Source: Halopseudomonas pelagia
GTDB lineage: Bacteria > Pseudomonadota > Gammaproteobacteria > Pseudomonadales > Pseudomonadaceae
Assembly: GCF_009497895.1 (NCBI RefSeq)
Contig: NZ_CP033116.1
Span: 1,488,001-1,552,000 of the forward strand
Length of the DNA stretch: 64,000 nt
Reading direction: 5' to 3'
How positions within the stretch are numbered: the stretch's first letter is position 1; the number at the start of each line of letters is the position of its first letter. Both the position numbers and the translations under genes were made by a program. Shown one piece after another: positions 23,758 through 32,587 of this stretch. The notes beneath the pieces were generated by a model. It had not been told where the DNA came from. It did no database searches and saw nothing but the letters and a program-made list of their open reading frames with translations.

Positions 23758-24882
23758 ATGAAAGAAGTCAGGCTGGAGAACGTAACCAAGTCCTATGATG
23801 GTGTGACTCTGGCCATCCCCGGTATCAGCCTGGTGTGCGCGCGGGGCGAGATGCTGGCTCTGCTTGGCCCATCCGGCTGCGGCAAATCCACCACGCTGAA
23901 GATGATTGCGGGTATCGAATCGATCAGTGATGGAGCCATTTTCTTTGATGATACCGACGTGTCAGATCTGGATACCGCCAGCCGCAATGTGGCTATGGTG
24001 TTCGAGGATTACGCGCTGTATCCGCACCTGTCGGTGTTCGACAATATCGCCTTTCCATTGTCCATCCGCGGCAAACCCAAGGCGGAGATTACCGAGAGCG
24101 TTGAGCGGGTCATGAAGCTGCTGGGGCTGCGCGACATCAGCGGCGAAAAGGTACAGCAGCTTAGTGGTGGTGCTCAGCAACGTGTGTCCATTGGCCGGGC
24201 CCTGGTGCGCGAGCCGGATCTGATCATGTTCGACGAACCCTTGAGCCATCTGGACAGTGATCAGAAGGTGCAACTGCGCACCGAGATCAAGCGCCTGCAG
24301 CAGACCTCGAAGCTGACCTCGGTGCTGGTGACCCATGATCAGAACGAAGCGATCTCCATGGCTGACCGTATTGCGGTAATGGACAAGGGCGTATTGCAAC
24401 AGGTGGATACGCCCAGCGCCATTTACAACCAGCCAGCCAATATCTTTGTCGCCAGTTTTATTGGCGAGCCGCCGATGAACTTGCTCGATGGCACCCTGAC
24501 CAGTTGCCAGAATCCGCTGCGCATCCGCTTGGCCGTGCAGTGCGAGTTTGCTGCGGGCGAGCAGGTTATGCCCCTGCTCGCTCAGCGCACTGAGGGCGCT
24601 GCGCTAGTCATCGGTATTCGCCCTGAGCACGTGCTGGTCAACCCATCACAGGCGGGAGTGAACACGGGCATGCTGCTGCTCGATGGGCGCGTTTATGCCC
24701 ATGAGCCCGGCGGGGACTCTGACGTGGTGACCGTGGACACCGGTATAGGGCGCCTCGTCGCCGAGGCCCCAGCGCCTTTGATGTTGGCCGCCGGTGACAG
24801 CGTTCAGCTGGGCCTTGAACCCAGCCATTTTCATTACTTCTGCAAAGAGACGGGTCGCAACCTGCTGCTGGAGGCAATATGA
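23758..24882 (+). CDS. ABC transporter ATP-binding protein (MalK/UgpC-like, first of two)
   Basis: The 374-residue protein has Walker A GPSGCGKST near 38, Q-loop VFEDYALYPHLSV (with FE where FQ is usual), signature LSGGAQQRVSIGRAL, Walker B LIMFDEPLSHLD, and a C-terminal TOBE-like regulatory domain (GIRPEHVL). It belongs to the family-1 carbohydrate-type importer ATPases. It overlaps the next gene, a different ATPase, by ATGA, an arrangement known from glycerol GlpST systems in which two unlike ATPases pair. Confidence 0.85.
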   Translation: MKEVRLENVTKSYDGVTLAIPGISLVCARGEMLALLGPSGCGKSTTLKMIAGIESISDGAIFFDDTDVSDLDTASRNVAMVFEDYALYPHLSVFDNIAFPLSIRGKPKAEITESVERVMKLLGLRDISGEKVQQLSGGAQQRVSIGRALVREPDLIMFDEPLSHLDSDQKVQLRTEIKRLQQTSKLTSVLVTHDQNEAISMADRIAVMDKGVLQQVDTPSAIYNQPANIFVASFIGEPPMNLLDGTLTSCQNPLRIRLAVQCEFAAGEQVMPLLAQRTEGAALVIGIRPEHVLVNPSQAGVNTGMLLLDGRVYAHEPGGDSDVVTVDTGIGRLVAEAPAPLMLAAGDSVQLGLEPSHFHYFCKETGRNLLLEAI

Positions 24883-26081
24883 AAGCCAATGCTCTATCCA
24901 TGCTGTCCGCGCCGCGTGGCGAGCCTCTGCATCTGGAATCCGTCAGCAAGCGGTTCGGCGAGGTTCAGGCGCTGTCGGAGGTTTCATTCAGTGCGGAACC
25001 GGGGGAAGTCATCGCCCTGTGCGGACCCTCGGGGGCCGGCAAGTCGACCCTGGGCCGAATGATCAGCGGCCTGGATATGCCCGATAGCGGCAGCGTTCAT
25101 CTGGGCGGCCTGGTGCTCTCGGATATGGCTGCGCAGCAGCGCCGGGTGGCGCACATGTTTGAATCCCTGGCGCTCTATCCCACGCTGGATGTATTCAGCA
25201 ATGTTGCCTCACCTTTGCGTGCACCTTCTCACCGGGGCCTTTTCAATGCCGCCGAGATCGCTGCCCAGGTGGAAGCCATACTGGTCATGATGGATATTGC
25301 GCAGCTGAGCAAGCGGCGCCCCTCGGAGCTATCCGGCGGGCAGCGCCAGCGTGTTGCGCTATGTCGCACGCTGGTCCAGAGCCCCAGCCTGTTTATTCTC
25401 GACGAGCCGATTGGCCATCTGGACGCCAAGCTGCGCCACCGCCTGCGTGGGGAAATCAATCGCCGCCAGCGGGCGCTGGATCAGGTCACCCTGTGGCTGA
25501 CCCCCGATACCCTGGAAGGTATGGCGGTGGCGGATAGGGTTGTCATGCTGATTGACGGCAAGGTGCAGCAAATTGGTAGCCCGCGTGAAGTCTATGCCGC
25601 ACCTGCCAGCACCAGTATCGCTCGCTTGCTGGGCGACCCGGCGATGAACCTGATCGATATCTGGCTCAAGCAGGAAGCGGACGGCCTGAAAGTCCTCTGC
25701 AATGGCGTACGTCTGCAGGTTGCCGAATCTTTTCTTGCCCGGCTCAAGGCCACAGGTCAGTTACGCCTGACTCTGGGCTTTCCGCCGCTGCATAGCCGTC
25801 TGGACGATCCCACCGCTTTGGCCGGCCTGCGCGGCGATATTTATACGGTAGAACCCTTTGGCAAGTACACGCTGGTGACCGTTGAGGTCAATGGCGCGTA
25901 CGTGAAAGCCAAGCTGCCAGCGGGGTTCCAGATCACGGTAGGTAGCAGTGTACTGGTCGGGATTCCGACCGAGCATGTGCTGCTGTTCGACCATGAAAGC
26001 GGCGTGCTGATTGATGAAGCTGCAGCCGCATTACATAACAAGAAAACAACCGCGCCCAATCCCCTTCACAGCGAGGCATGA
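24879..26081 (+). CDS. ABC transporter ATP-binding protein (second, divergent from the first)
   Basis: The 400-residue protein has Walker A GPSGAGKST near 50, a degenerate Q-loop region MFESLALYPTLDV, signature ELSGGQRQRVALCRTL and Walker B LFILDEPIGHLD. The H-loop is atypical: the position reads WLTPDTLEG, where other members have THD. With its neighbour it would form an asymmetric ATPase heterodimer, this copy probably the weaker hydrolyser. The C-terminal half is TOBE-like. Confidence 0.8.
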   Translation: MKANALSMLSAPRGEPLHLESVSKRFGEVQALSEVSFSAEPGEVIALCGPSGAGKSTLGRMISGLDMPDSGSVHLGGLVLSDMAAQQRRVAHMFESLALYPTLDVFSNVASPLRAPSHRGLFNAAEIAAQVEAILVMMDIAQLSKRRPSELSGGQRQRVALCRTLVQSPSLFILDEPIGHLDAKLRHRLRGEINRRQRALDQVTLWLTPDTLEGMAVADRVVMLIDGKVQQIGSPREVYAAPASTSIARLLGDPAMNLIDIWLKQEADGLKVLCNGVRLQVAESFLARLKATGQLRLTLGFPPLHSRLDDPTALAGLRGDIYTVEPFGKYTLVTVEVNGAYVKAKLPAGFQITVGSSVLVGIPTEHVLLFDHESGVLIDEAAAALHNKKTTAPNPLHSEA

Positions 26082-26088
26082 GAAAAAA

Positions 26089-27504
26089 ATGACTATGCAC
26101 AAAGCCAAGAGCAAATCGATATTGGCCGGGCTGATTGCCAGCGCGGCTGCCATTTGTTACGGAGCCCCTTTGCACGCCCAGGACTGGAGCTATGCTGAGG
26201 CTGCCAAGCCCTATGCCGGTACCACCATTCGCGTGCTGGACGAGATTACGCCGTTGCAGGAAACCATGCGCAAGCTGGTGCCTGAATTCACTGAAGAAAC
26301 CGGCATCAAGGTCGAGTATGAGTTGCTCAGTCACGGCGACGTGATCAACCGGGGCCAGGCCGATCTGTTCTCCGGGCGCGGCAATTACGATGCGATCATG
26401 TTGCATGGTCTGCAACTGGGGCCGCTGCTGGCGGCCAAGGTATTGCAGCCAATCGACGAGCTGAAGAAGGACCAGGCGCTGACCAACCCGGATCTGGGGC
26501 TGGATGACCTGATTGAGCCGGCCAATGAGTCACTGGTCAATCATTCCGGTGCTCAGTACGGTTTTCTGACCTGGAACTACAACCAGATCTACTGGGCGCG
26601 TGCCGATCTGTTGAATCATCCCGATGAACAGGCCGCCTTCGAAACGCGCTACGGTTACCCGCTGGCGCCGGCTGAAACCATGCAGCAGATGCGCGATATT
26701 GCCGAATTCTTTACCCGCAAATCAGGTGAAACTTTAGCCGGTGAGACGCTGAGCAATGATTTTTACGGGATCGTGCTGGAAGGCATCCCCGGCGGGACTA
26801 CCTTCACTACGGTGTGGGAAGTATTCATGAACAACTGGGGCGGCGGAGTGTTTGATGCCGACGGTAAACCCAACCTGGATACCCCGGAAAACATTGCAGC
26901 GTTGCAGTTCTGGGCCGACCTGTGGAAGTTTGCACCGCCTGGCCAGGCTGAGTATTCGCTGATTGACGTGCCTACCGTCATGGGTAACGGCATAGCCGCG
27001 CAATCCATTGCCTTCAGCGACTTTGTGCTGGGTGTGGATCGTCCTGGTGGCGGCGCCTACGCCGGCAAGTTCGTCTATGGCGGTATTCCGGTCAATGCCG
27101 AGAACCCTGACGCGCGTAGTGCCGGGGGTGAGCCGTCACTCATGGCTCTCAGCAGTCACAGCGAGAACCAGGAAGCCACTTATCTGTTCATGCAGTGGAT
27201 GGTTGACGAGGATACCCAGGCCAAGTTGATGGAGGCTGGCGGTGGCGGGGTGCCGATTCGTCGTTCCTCGTTCGATCTGGACGTAATGCGTGAAGCGGGT
27301 CGGCAATCGCTTTACAAGGCCATGGCCGCCTCTTTGCAATATGTTAAGGCCAAGCCAAAAACGCCTAGCTTCTTTGAAATCGACAACACCATGGGGCCGC
27401 TGGTGCAGCAGGTTGGCATTGGCCAACTGACCGCCGCCGAAGCGCTCAAGGACGGTCAGCGCAAAGTGCTATCCATCTGCAGCGACTGCCTGCTGGCTGA
27501 GTGA
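26089..27504 (+). CDS. Extracellular solute-binding protein family 1
   Basis: The start ATG 26089 is placed just after the ATPase stop; an ATG at 26095 is an alternative. A signal peptide ends near LHAQDWS, and the mature 440-residue protein has family-1 features: RKLVPEFTEETGIKVEYELL, DAIMLHGLQLGPLL, and TYLFMQWMVDEDTQAKL near the end. These bind sugars, polyols or other solutes for importers of the MalEFGK type. The near neighbours indicate a GlpSTPQV-like five-gene set. The ligand is unknown. Confidence 0.85.
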   Translation: MTMHKAKSKSILAGLIASAAAICYGAPLHAQDWSYAEAAKPYAGTTIRVLDEITPLQETMRKLVPEFTEETGIKVEYELLSHGDVINRGQADLFSGRGNYDAIMLHGLQLGPLLAAKVLQPIDELKKDQALTNPDLGLDDLIEPANESLVNHSGAQYGFLTWNYNQIYWARADLLNHPDEQAAFETRYGYPLAPAETMQQMRDIAEFFTRKSGETLAGETLSNDFYGIVLEGIPGGTTFTTVWEVFMNNWGGGVFDADGKPNLDTPENIAALQFWADLWKFAPPGQAEYSLIDVPTVMGNGIAAQSIAFSDFVLGVDRPGGGAYAGKFVYGGIPVNAENPDARSAGGEPSLMALSSHSENQEATYLFMQWMVDEDTQAKLMEAGGGGVPIRRSSFDLDVMREAGRQSLYKAMAASLQYVKAKPKTPSFFEIDNTMGPLVQQVGIGQLTAAEALKDGQRKVLSICSDCLLAE

Positions 27505-27514
27505 CGGGGCAACC

Positions 27515-28393
27515 ATGAGACCATTGGAAAGCCGATGGTACCCCTACGCACTACTGGCACCGGCATTTCTGGTGCTGGTAGTAGTCAGCCTGGTACCGTT
27601 TTTGTTCGCCATGTATCTGAGTTTTCATCAGATTAACTTCGGGCGCGTGGGTGATTTTGCCGGCTGGAGCAACTACAGCCGGCTGATGGATAACGAGCGC
27701 ACCTGGAACAGCCTGTGGGTGGCGACGAAGTTCATCCTGATTGCCTTCCCGCTGCAGTTTATTCTCGGGCTCGGCGGCGCCTTGCTGCTGAACAAGCGGG
27801 TCTGGGGCCGCAGCGTCATTCTGCCGCTGTTGTTCATTCCGACCATGATGGCGCCGATTGTCGTTGGCCTGGTATGGAAGGTGATGTTCGCAGGTTCCTG
27901 GGGACTGCTGTCGTACAACATTGTCGAGCGCTTTGGCTTCCTGGAGGGTACCTCGGTGTTTTCCTCGCCGGACTATGCCCTACTGGCGCTCGCACTGGTG
28001 GATGTTTGGCAGTGGACGCCGTTCATGATGCTGGCTTTCTTTGCCGGATTGCAGGCTCTACCGGTCAGCCCCTACCGGGCCGCTGCTGTGGATGGCGCAA
28101 CACCCATGCAGATGTTTTTCCGCCTGACCCTGCCGCTGATGGCGCCCTTGATGGTGGTGATAGGCATGCTGCGCTTTATCGATGCGTTCAAGGTCTTCGA
28201 CACCATCTATACGCTGACGGCTGGTGGCCCGGGTACATCGACTGAGGTACCGAGCCTGCTGGCGTATCGAATGAGCTTCGAGCAGTGGCGTATAGGCGAG
28301 TCCGCGGCCTTTGCGGTGCTGGTCTGGATCGGTTTCTTCGTCTTGTGCTCGCTGTTCTACCACGTCGCCAAGAAAAAACTGAACGCCTTCTAG
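27515..28393 (+). CDS. ABC transporter permease, MalF-like
   Basis: The 292-residue protein has six hydrophobic segments, starting at residue 10 (YALLAPAFLVLVVVSLVPFL), and the docking loop YRAAAVDGATPMQMFFRLTLPLMAP (shown here in part) that holds the EAA motif. It sits 10 bases after the solute-binding gene and before the second permease. Confidence 0.9.
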   Translation: MRPLESRWYPYALLAPAFLVLVVVSLVPFLFAMYLSFHQINFGRVGDFAGWSNYSRLMDNERTWNSLWVATKFILIAFPLQFILGLGGALLLNKRVWGRSVILPLLFIPTMMAPIVVGLVWKVMFAGSWGLLSYNIVERFGFLEGTSVFSSPDYALLALALVDVWQWTPFMMLAFFAGLQALPVSPYRAAAVDGATPMQMFFRLTLPLMAPLMVVIGMLRFIDAFKVFDTIYTLTAGGPGTSTEVPSLLAYRMSFEQWRIGESAAFAVLVWIGFFVLCSLFYHVAKKKLNAF

Positions 28394-28404
28394 GAGCAGT
28401 CCAG

Positions 28405-29295
28405 ATGAATCAACCCGCAAGCCATGCGCCCGTGACCGCCAATGGGTCGATAAAGAAAGGCCCGATCAAGCGCATATCCCGGCAGGAGAAGGTGTCGGTA
28501 TTCTGGACGCTGCTGCTGATAGTGATTGCGTTTATCGTGCTGTTCCCGGTGCTCTGGGTTGGCAGTTTCATGTTTCGTCCGGATTCGGCCATGTTCGCGC
28601 GGCCGACCGAGTGGCTGTTCGAACCGACACTGGTGCACTTTCGCTATGTGATCGACAACGGCTTCATTGGCTACCTGGGCACCTCCTTTGCCCTGGCGTC
28701 CATCAGCACGCTGCTAGTGGTCGTGCTGGGCACGCCGGCAGCCTATGCCTTTGCCCGTTTCAACCTGCGCTTTCGCGATGACCTGTTTCTGTTCGTGCTC
28801 GCCACGCGGATGGCACCGCCCATTTGCATGGTGATTCCGTTTTACATGATCTTTTCCAATATCGGCCTGATCGACACTTATTTCGGGCTGACACTGGCCT
28901 ACCTGACTTTCAATCTGTCGTTCTATATCTGGGTCATGAGCAGCTTCTGCAAGGATCTGCCCGTAGCGCTGGAAGAGGTGGCGATTCTCGAAGGGCACAA
29001 TCGCTTTGCGGTGTTCCTGCGGGTGGTGCTGCCGCTGCTGCGCTCGGCTATCGTCGCGACCGGCATGCTGTGCTTCATCTTCGCCTGGAACGAGTTCATG
29101 TTCGCTTTCATGCTCGGTGGCCAACAGGTCAAGACCTTGCCGGTAGCAGTGCCCGAGCTGATCACCACCCAAGGCGTGCGCTGGGGGCCGATGGCTATTG
29201 TCGGCACATTGTCTCTGGTGCCGGTCATGCTCGCCGTATTCCTGTTGCAAAAGCACATTGTCCGAGGCCTGACCATGGGCGCAGTAAAGGGGTAA
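28405..29295 (+). CDS. ABC transporter permease, MalG-like
   Basis: The start at ATG 28405 follows TAGGAG; the 296-residue protein has a charged N-terminal tail (KKGPIKRISRQEK), then membrane segments and the loop VALEEVAILEGHNRFAVFLR with EAA-like sequence. It forms the channel with the preceding permease. Its stop is two bases before the next start, so the formamidase gene is translationally close to the transport operon. Confidence 0.9.
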   Translation: MNQPASHAPVTANGSIKKGPIKRISRQEKVSVFWTLLLIVIAFIVLFPVLWVGSFMFRPDSAMFARPTEWLFEPTLVHFRYVIDNGFIGYLGTSFALASISTLLVVVLGTPAAYAFARFNLRFRDDLFLFVLATRMAPPICMVIPFYMIFSNIGLIDTYFGLTLAYLTFNLSFYIWVMSSFCKDLPVALEEVAILEGHNRFAVFLRVVLPLLRSAIVATGMLCFIFAWNEFMFAFMLGGQQVKTLPVAVPELITTQGVRWGPMAIVGTLSLVPVMLAVFLLQKHIVRGLTMGAVKG

Positions 29296-29297
29296 TC

Positions 29298-30236
29298 ATG
29301 AGCCGCCATCACGTAATACCCACTCGTTACCAGAACATGCTTTGGGGCTATCTGGAAGCGGGAGTGCCGTCGGTTTTACGCATCCAGTCCGGCGATACCG
29401 TCGAGCTGAGTTCGTTCCCTGCTGGGGGTTACGAGTGTCTGCCTGCGGATCGCAGCCGGGTGCCGAAGGAATATCTGGAAGCTTTAGAAGCGCTGGAGCA
29501 GGGCTCTGGTCCGCACTTTGTCACCGGGCCTGTCTATGTTGATGGTGCGATGCCGGGTGATGTGCTGCAGGTGGACATTCTTGATGCGCGGCCAACTATG
29601 GATTGGGGCTACATGGCTATTCAGCCCCCTCTGGGCTCATTGCCGGATGATTTTGTTGAAGAGCGGATGGTGCAGCCTGATATTGATATCGAGCGGGGTA
29701 TTACTCGCTTGCCCTGGGGTATGGAGATCGACCTGGATCCATTCTTCGGCATCATGGCCGTGGCACCCCCGGCAGAGTGGGGGAGCTGTAGCTCCTCGGT
29801 GCCGATGGCCTTTGGCGGCAACATGGACAACAAGGAGCTCAAGCCGAGTACTACCTTGTTTCTGCCGGTGTTCAACGAGGGCGCGCAGTTCTTTGCGGGT
29901 GACGGGCATGGCGTTCAAGGTGATGGTGAGGTTTGTCTTACTGCTCTTGAGATGGGTATAACCGGTCGCTTCCGGCTCACGATCAGGCGCAACATGACCC
30001 TGACCCAGCCCTTTGCCGAGTCGGCCACACATCTTATATCGATTGGTCTGAACGAGGATCTGGATGAGGCCGCGCGGCAGGCTGTGCGCGAGATGATCAT
30101 GCATGTGCAGCGGCATACCGCGTTGAGCCGGGAAGAGGCCTACATGCTCTGCTCCGTCGCGGGCGACCTGCGTATCAGCCAGTTGGTTGACGGTAACAAA
30201 GGCGTGCACATGATGTTGCCAAAGCGGTACTTATAA
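29298..30236 (+). CDS. Acetamidase/formamidase family (FmdA/AmdA-type) amidohydrolase
   Basis: The start ATG 29298 has AAAGGGG upstream. The 312-residue protein matches the FmdA/AmdA beta-sheet family: ILRIQSGDTVELSSF-like entry, GPVYVDGAMPGDVLQVDI, VAPPAEWGSCSSSVPMAFGGNMDNKEL with the G-N-M-D hallmark, AGDGHGVQGDGEV and PMLCSVAGDLRI-like end (here YMLCSVAGDLRISQLVDGNKG). The family hydrolyses short amides such as formamide or acetamide to ammonia and an acid. It ends the ABC operon, suggesting that the transported compound, or one product of it, is a short-chain amide. Confidence 0.85.
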   Translation: MSRHHVIPTRYQNMLWGYLEAGVPSVLRIQSGDTVELSSFPAGGYECLPADRSRVPKEYLEALEALEQGSGPHFVTGPVYVDGAMPGDVLQVDILDARPTMDWGYMAIQPPLGSLPDDFVEERMVQPDIDIERGITRLPWGMEIDLDPFFGIMAVAPPAEWGSCSSSVPMAFGGNMDNKELKPSTTLFLPVFNEGAQFFAGDGHGVQGDGEVCLTALEMGITGRFRLTIRRNMTLTQPFAESATHLISIGLNEDLDEAARQAVREMIMHVQRHTALSREEAYMLCSVAGDLRISQLVDGNKGVHMMLPKRYL

Positions 30237-30327
30237 GGAAATCCTCGAGCTTCACTCTGCAGCCCAGCCCCGGGGGAACGGGTGCTGAGCTGATTCTTTC
30301 GTATCCAAAAGCGCAGAGCTCGCGCCC

Positions 30328-31425
30328 TCAACTACCCGTCTTGATTCGCGTCCAGGTGCGCGTCCTGACCCGCTCCGCTGCCATCGGTAATGGCTCCAAC
30401 GTGAACAGCTGCGCCTGCACTTCCTTTGAAGGATAGGCGCCAGGATTGTTACGCAGTTTCTCGTCCACCAGTGGTGTGGCAGCTTCGTTGGGGTTGGCGT
30501 AGCCGACTTCATTACTGATCGCGGCCACTACTTCCGGCTCCAGGATGTAATTGATGAAGGCGTGCGCCTGCTCCACATGGGGTGCGTCCGCAGGGATGGC
30601 CATCAGATCGAACCACACCTGGGCACCTTCCTTGGGAATGCGGTACTCGATATTCACGCCGTTGCCTGCTTCGTCGGCGCGGGAGGCGGCTTGCAGGATG
30701 CTGCCGGACCAGGCTACTGCGACGCAGATCTCGCCATTGGCCAGGTCATTCAGGAAGCGTGAGGAGTGAAAGTAGCGCACATGGGGCTGGATCTTGAGCA
30801 TCAGCTCCTCTGCAGCTGCGTAATCCTCTGGGTTGGTACTGTTCGGGTCCAGTCCAAGGTAGTGCAGGGCGCCTGGCAGTACTTCGCTGGGTGAATCCAG
30901 AAAGGCGACGCCGCACTGAGCGAGTTTTTCCATGTTCTCCGGTTCAAACACGAGCGACCAGGAGTCGACTGGCGCATCCGGCCCCAGCACCTCTTGCACC
31001 TTGTCGACGTTGAATCCAATGCCATTGGTACCCCACATGTAGGGCACTGCATACTCATTACCCGGGTCGGCACTTTCCAGGGCGCGCATCAGGTCGCTGT
31101 TCAGGTTGGAGAGGTTGGGCAACTGGCTCTTGTCCAGTTTCTGAAAGGCCCCGGCCTGGGTTTGTTTGGCCAGGAAGCTGTCGCTGGGTACGACGACGTC
31201 GTAGCCTGAGCGGCCCGACATCAAGCGGGCTTCCAGCGCCTCGTTTGAATCGAAGGTATCCAGCGATGGCGTGATGCCCGTTGCTTCCTTGAAGCTATCA
31301 AGTGTGGCTTGGGGCGTGTAATCGAACCAGTTATATATTCTGACCTCATCGGCCAGAGCGTGGGTGTGCATCAGAGACAACGAACCAACCCATCCAAGGG
31401 CGATTACGAGTGGCTTGAGCTTCAT
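30328..31425 (-). CDS. Putrescine/spermidine-type ABC substrate-binding protein (PotF-like)
   Basis: The start ATG 31425 has TGGAGA upstream. The 365-residue protein has a signal peptide ending at HALADEV and the PotD/PotF fold: VRIYNWFDYTPQATLDSFKE, GYDVVVPSDSFL and YAVPYMWGTNGIGFNVDKV. It binds polyamines or acylated polyamines in the periplasm. It is downstream of the acetylpolyamine deacetylase gene by 22 bases, the same pairing I recall for P. aeruginosa PA1409/PA1410. No permease or ATPase lies beside it, so it would have to use another polyamine importer. Confidence 0.85.
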   Translation of the reverse strand: MKLKPLVIALGWVGSLSLMHTHALADEVRIYNWFDYTPQATLDSFKEATGITPSLDTFDSNEALEARLMSGRSGYDVVVPSDSFLAKQTQAGAFQKLDKSQLPNLSNLNSDLMRALESADPGNEYAVPYMWGTNGIGFNVDKVQEVLGPDAPVDSWSLVFEPENMEKLAQCGVAFLDSPSEVLPGALHYLGLDPNSTNPEDYAAAEELMLKIQPHVRYFHSSRFLNDLANGEICVAVAWSGSILQAASRADEAGNGVNIEYRIPKEGAQVWFDLMAIPADAPHVEQAHAFINYILEPEVVAAISNEVGYANPNEAATPLVDEKLRNNPGAYPSKEVQAQLFTLEPLPMAAERVRTRTWTRIKTGS

Positions 31426-31447
31426 GCTGGAATCTCCATTTTCATCG

Positions 31448-32479
31448 TTAACGTAGCGCGTCAAAGGCGGTGAGTACGTTGACTGCGTTGATGCCGATCT
31501 CTTCTACGGCGTAACCGCCTTCCATCACAAACAGGGTAGGGAGCCCCAGCAGGGCGAGTTGCTCGCCGAGGCGCAGATAATCATCGCTGTCGAGCTTGAA
31601 GCTTGAGATAGGATCATCCTTGAAGGTGTCCACTCCCAGGGAAACGATCAGCGCGTCCGGCTGATAGCCAGCAATCACGCGCATGGCATCGCTCAATGCC
31701 TGGGACCAGGCCGTCCAGTCGCTGCCGGGGGCCAGGGGATAGTTGAAGTTGAAACCCAGCCCCGCACCTTCGCCGCGCTCATCGGCATAGCCAGTAAAAC
31801 AAGGGTACTCACGGCGCGGGTCGCCATGCAGTGATGTGAAGAGCACGTCGGGGCGCTGGTAGAAGATGTCCTGCGTGCCGTTACCGTGATGGAAATCAAC
31901 ATCCAGCACCGCGACGCGGCTGGCGCCGGAATCCAAGGCGGCCTGGGCGGCGATCGCGGCGTTATTCAAGTAGCAATAGCCGCCCATGTAATCGATGCCG
32001 GCGTGGTGCCCCGGCGGGCGACACAGCGCAAAGGCGGCGCTCTCCTCCCTGTTGATGCAGGCCAACGCAGAAAGTGCGACCTGGGCACCCTGATAGGCCG
32101 CCTCCCAGGTGCCGGCATTCATTGGCGCGCCCGCGTCAAAGCTGTAAAAGCCCAACTGCCCGTCGATATCCTCCGGGCAGCGAGCCAGAGTGCGCCTGGG
32201 CGGCCAGGCAAGTGGCAGCATATCGTGCTCGCGTCCCAGGGCTGCCCAGCGTTCCCAAGCTTGGGCGAGGAATTCTACGTAGCGTTCGGAGTGCACCCGC
32301 GTTAACGGTGCAAAACCGAAATCCGTAGGCTCCAATATCTGCCCCAGATTGGTGTGCTTGACCCGATCCAGCACCATATCGGCCCGTGAGGGCATCTCGA
32401 AACAGGGCATCAGCTGCCCCTCGTTGAGCTCCGCATTGCAGTGGTGAAGTCGGTGGGCTTCGCTGTAGAAAGTGCGCAT
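31448..32479 (-). CDS. aphA: Acetylpolyamine amidohydrolase (histone-deacetylase superfamily)
   Basis: The 343-residue protein has the HDAC-like arginase fold: CRPPGHHAGIDYMGGYCYLNNA with the paired histidines, VAVLDVDFHHGNGTQDIF with zinc-ligand aspartate and histidine, SLHGDPR, and SLGVDTFKDDPISSF with the third zinc ligand. It removes acetyl groups from acetylputrescine or acetylcadaverine, letting polyamines feed into central metabolism. Members of this group are dimeric in pseudomonads. The adjacent PotF-like gene and AraC regulator fit polyamine use. The symbol is assigned by resemblance to P. aeruginosa AphA and could equally be AphB. Confidence 0.8.
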   Translation of the reverse strand: MRTFYSEAHRLHHCNAELNEGQLMPCFEMPSRADMVLDRVKHTNLGQILEPTDFGFAPLTRVHSERYVEFLAQAWERWAALGREHDMLPLAWPPRRTLARCPEDIDGQLGFYSFDAGAPMNAGTWEAAYQGAQVALSALACINREESAAFALCRPPGHHAGIDYMGGYCYLNNAAIAAQAALDSGASRVAVLDVDFHHGNGTQDIFYQRPDVLFTSLHGDPRREYPCFTGYADERGEGAGLGFNFNYPLAPGSDWTAWSQALSDAMRVIAGYQPDALIVSLGVDTFKDDPISSFKLDSDDYLRLGEQLALLGLPTLFVMEGGYAVEEIGINAVNVLTAFDALR

Positions 32480-32587
32480 GGAATGGCTCGCCTGGTGAAG
32501 ATGATTATTTGCGTGGATTTATCTTCTGCCTGGCAGACGCACTACGAAATGATGCAAGGGGACAAAAAGGGGATCGAAACGGACACG

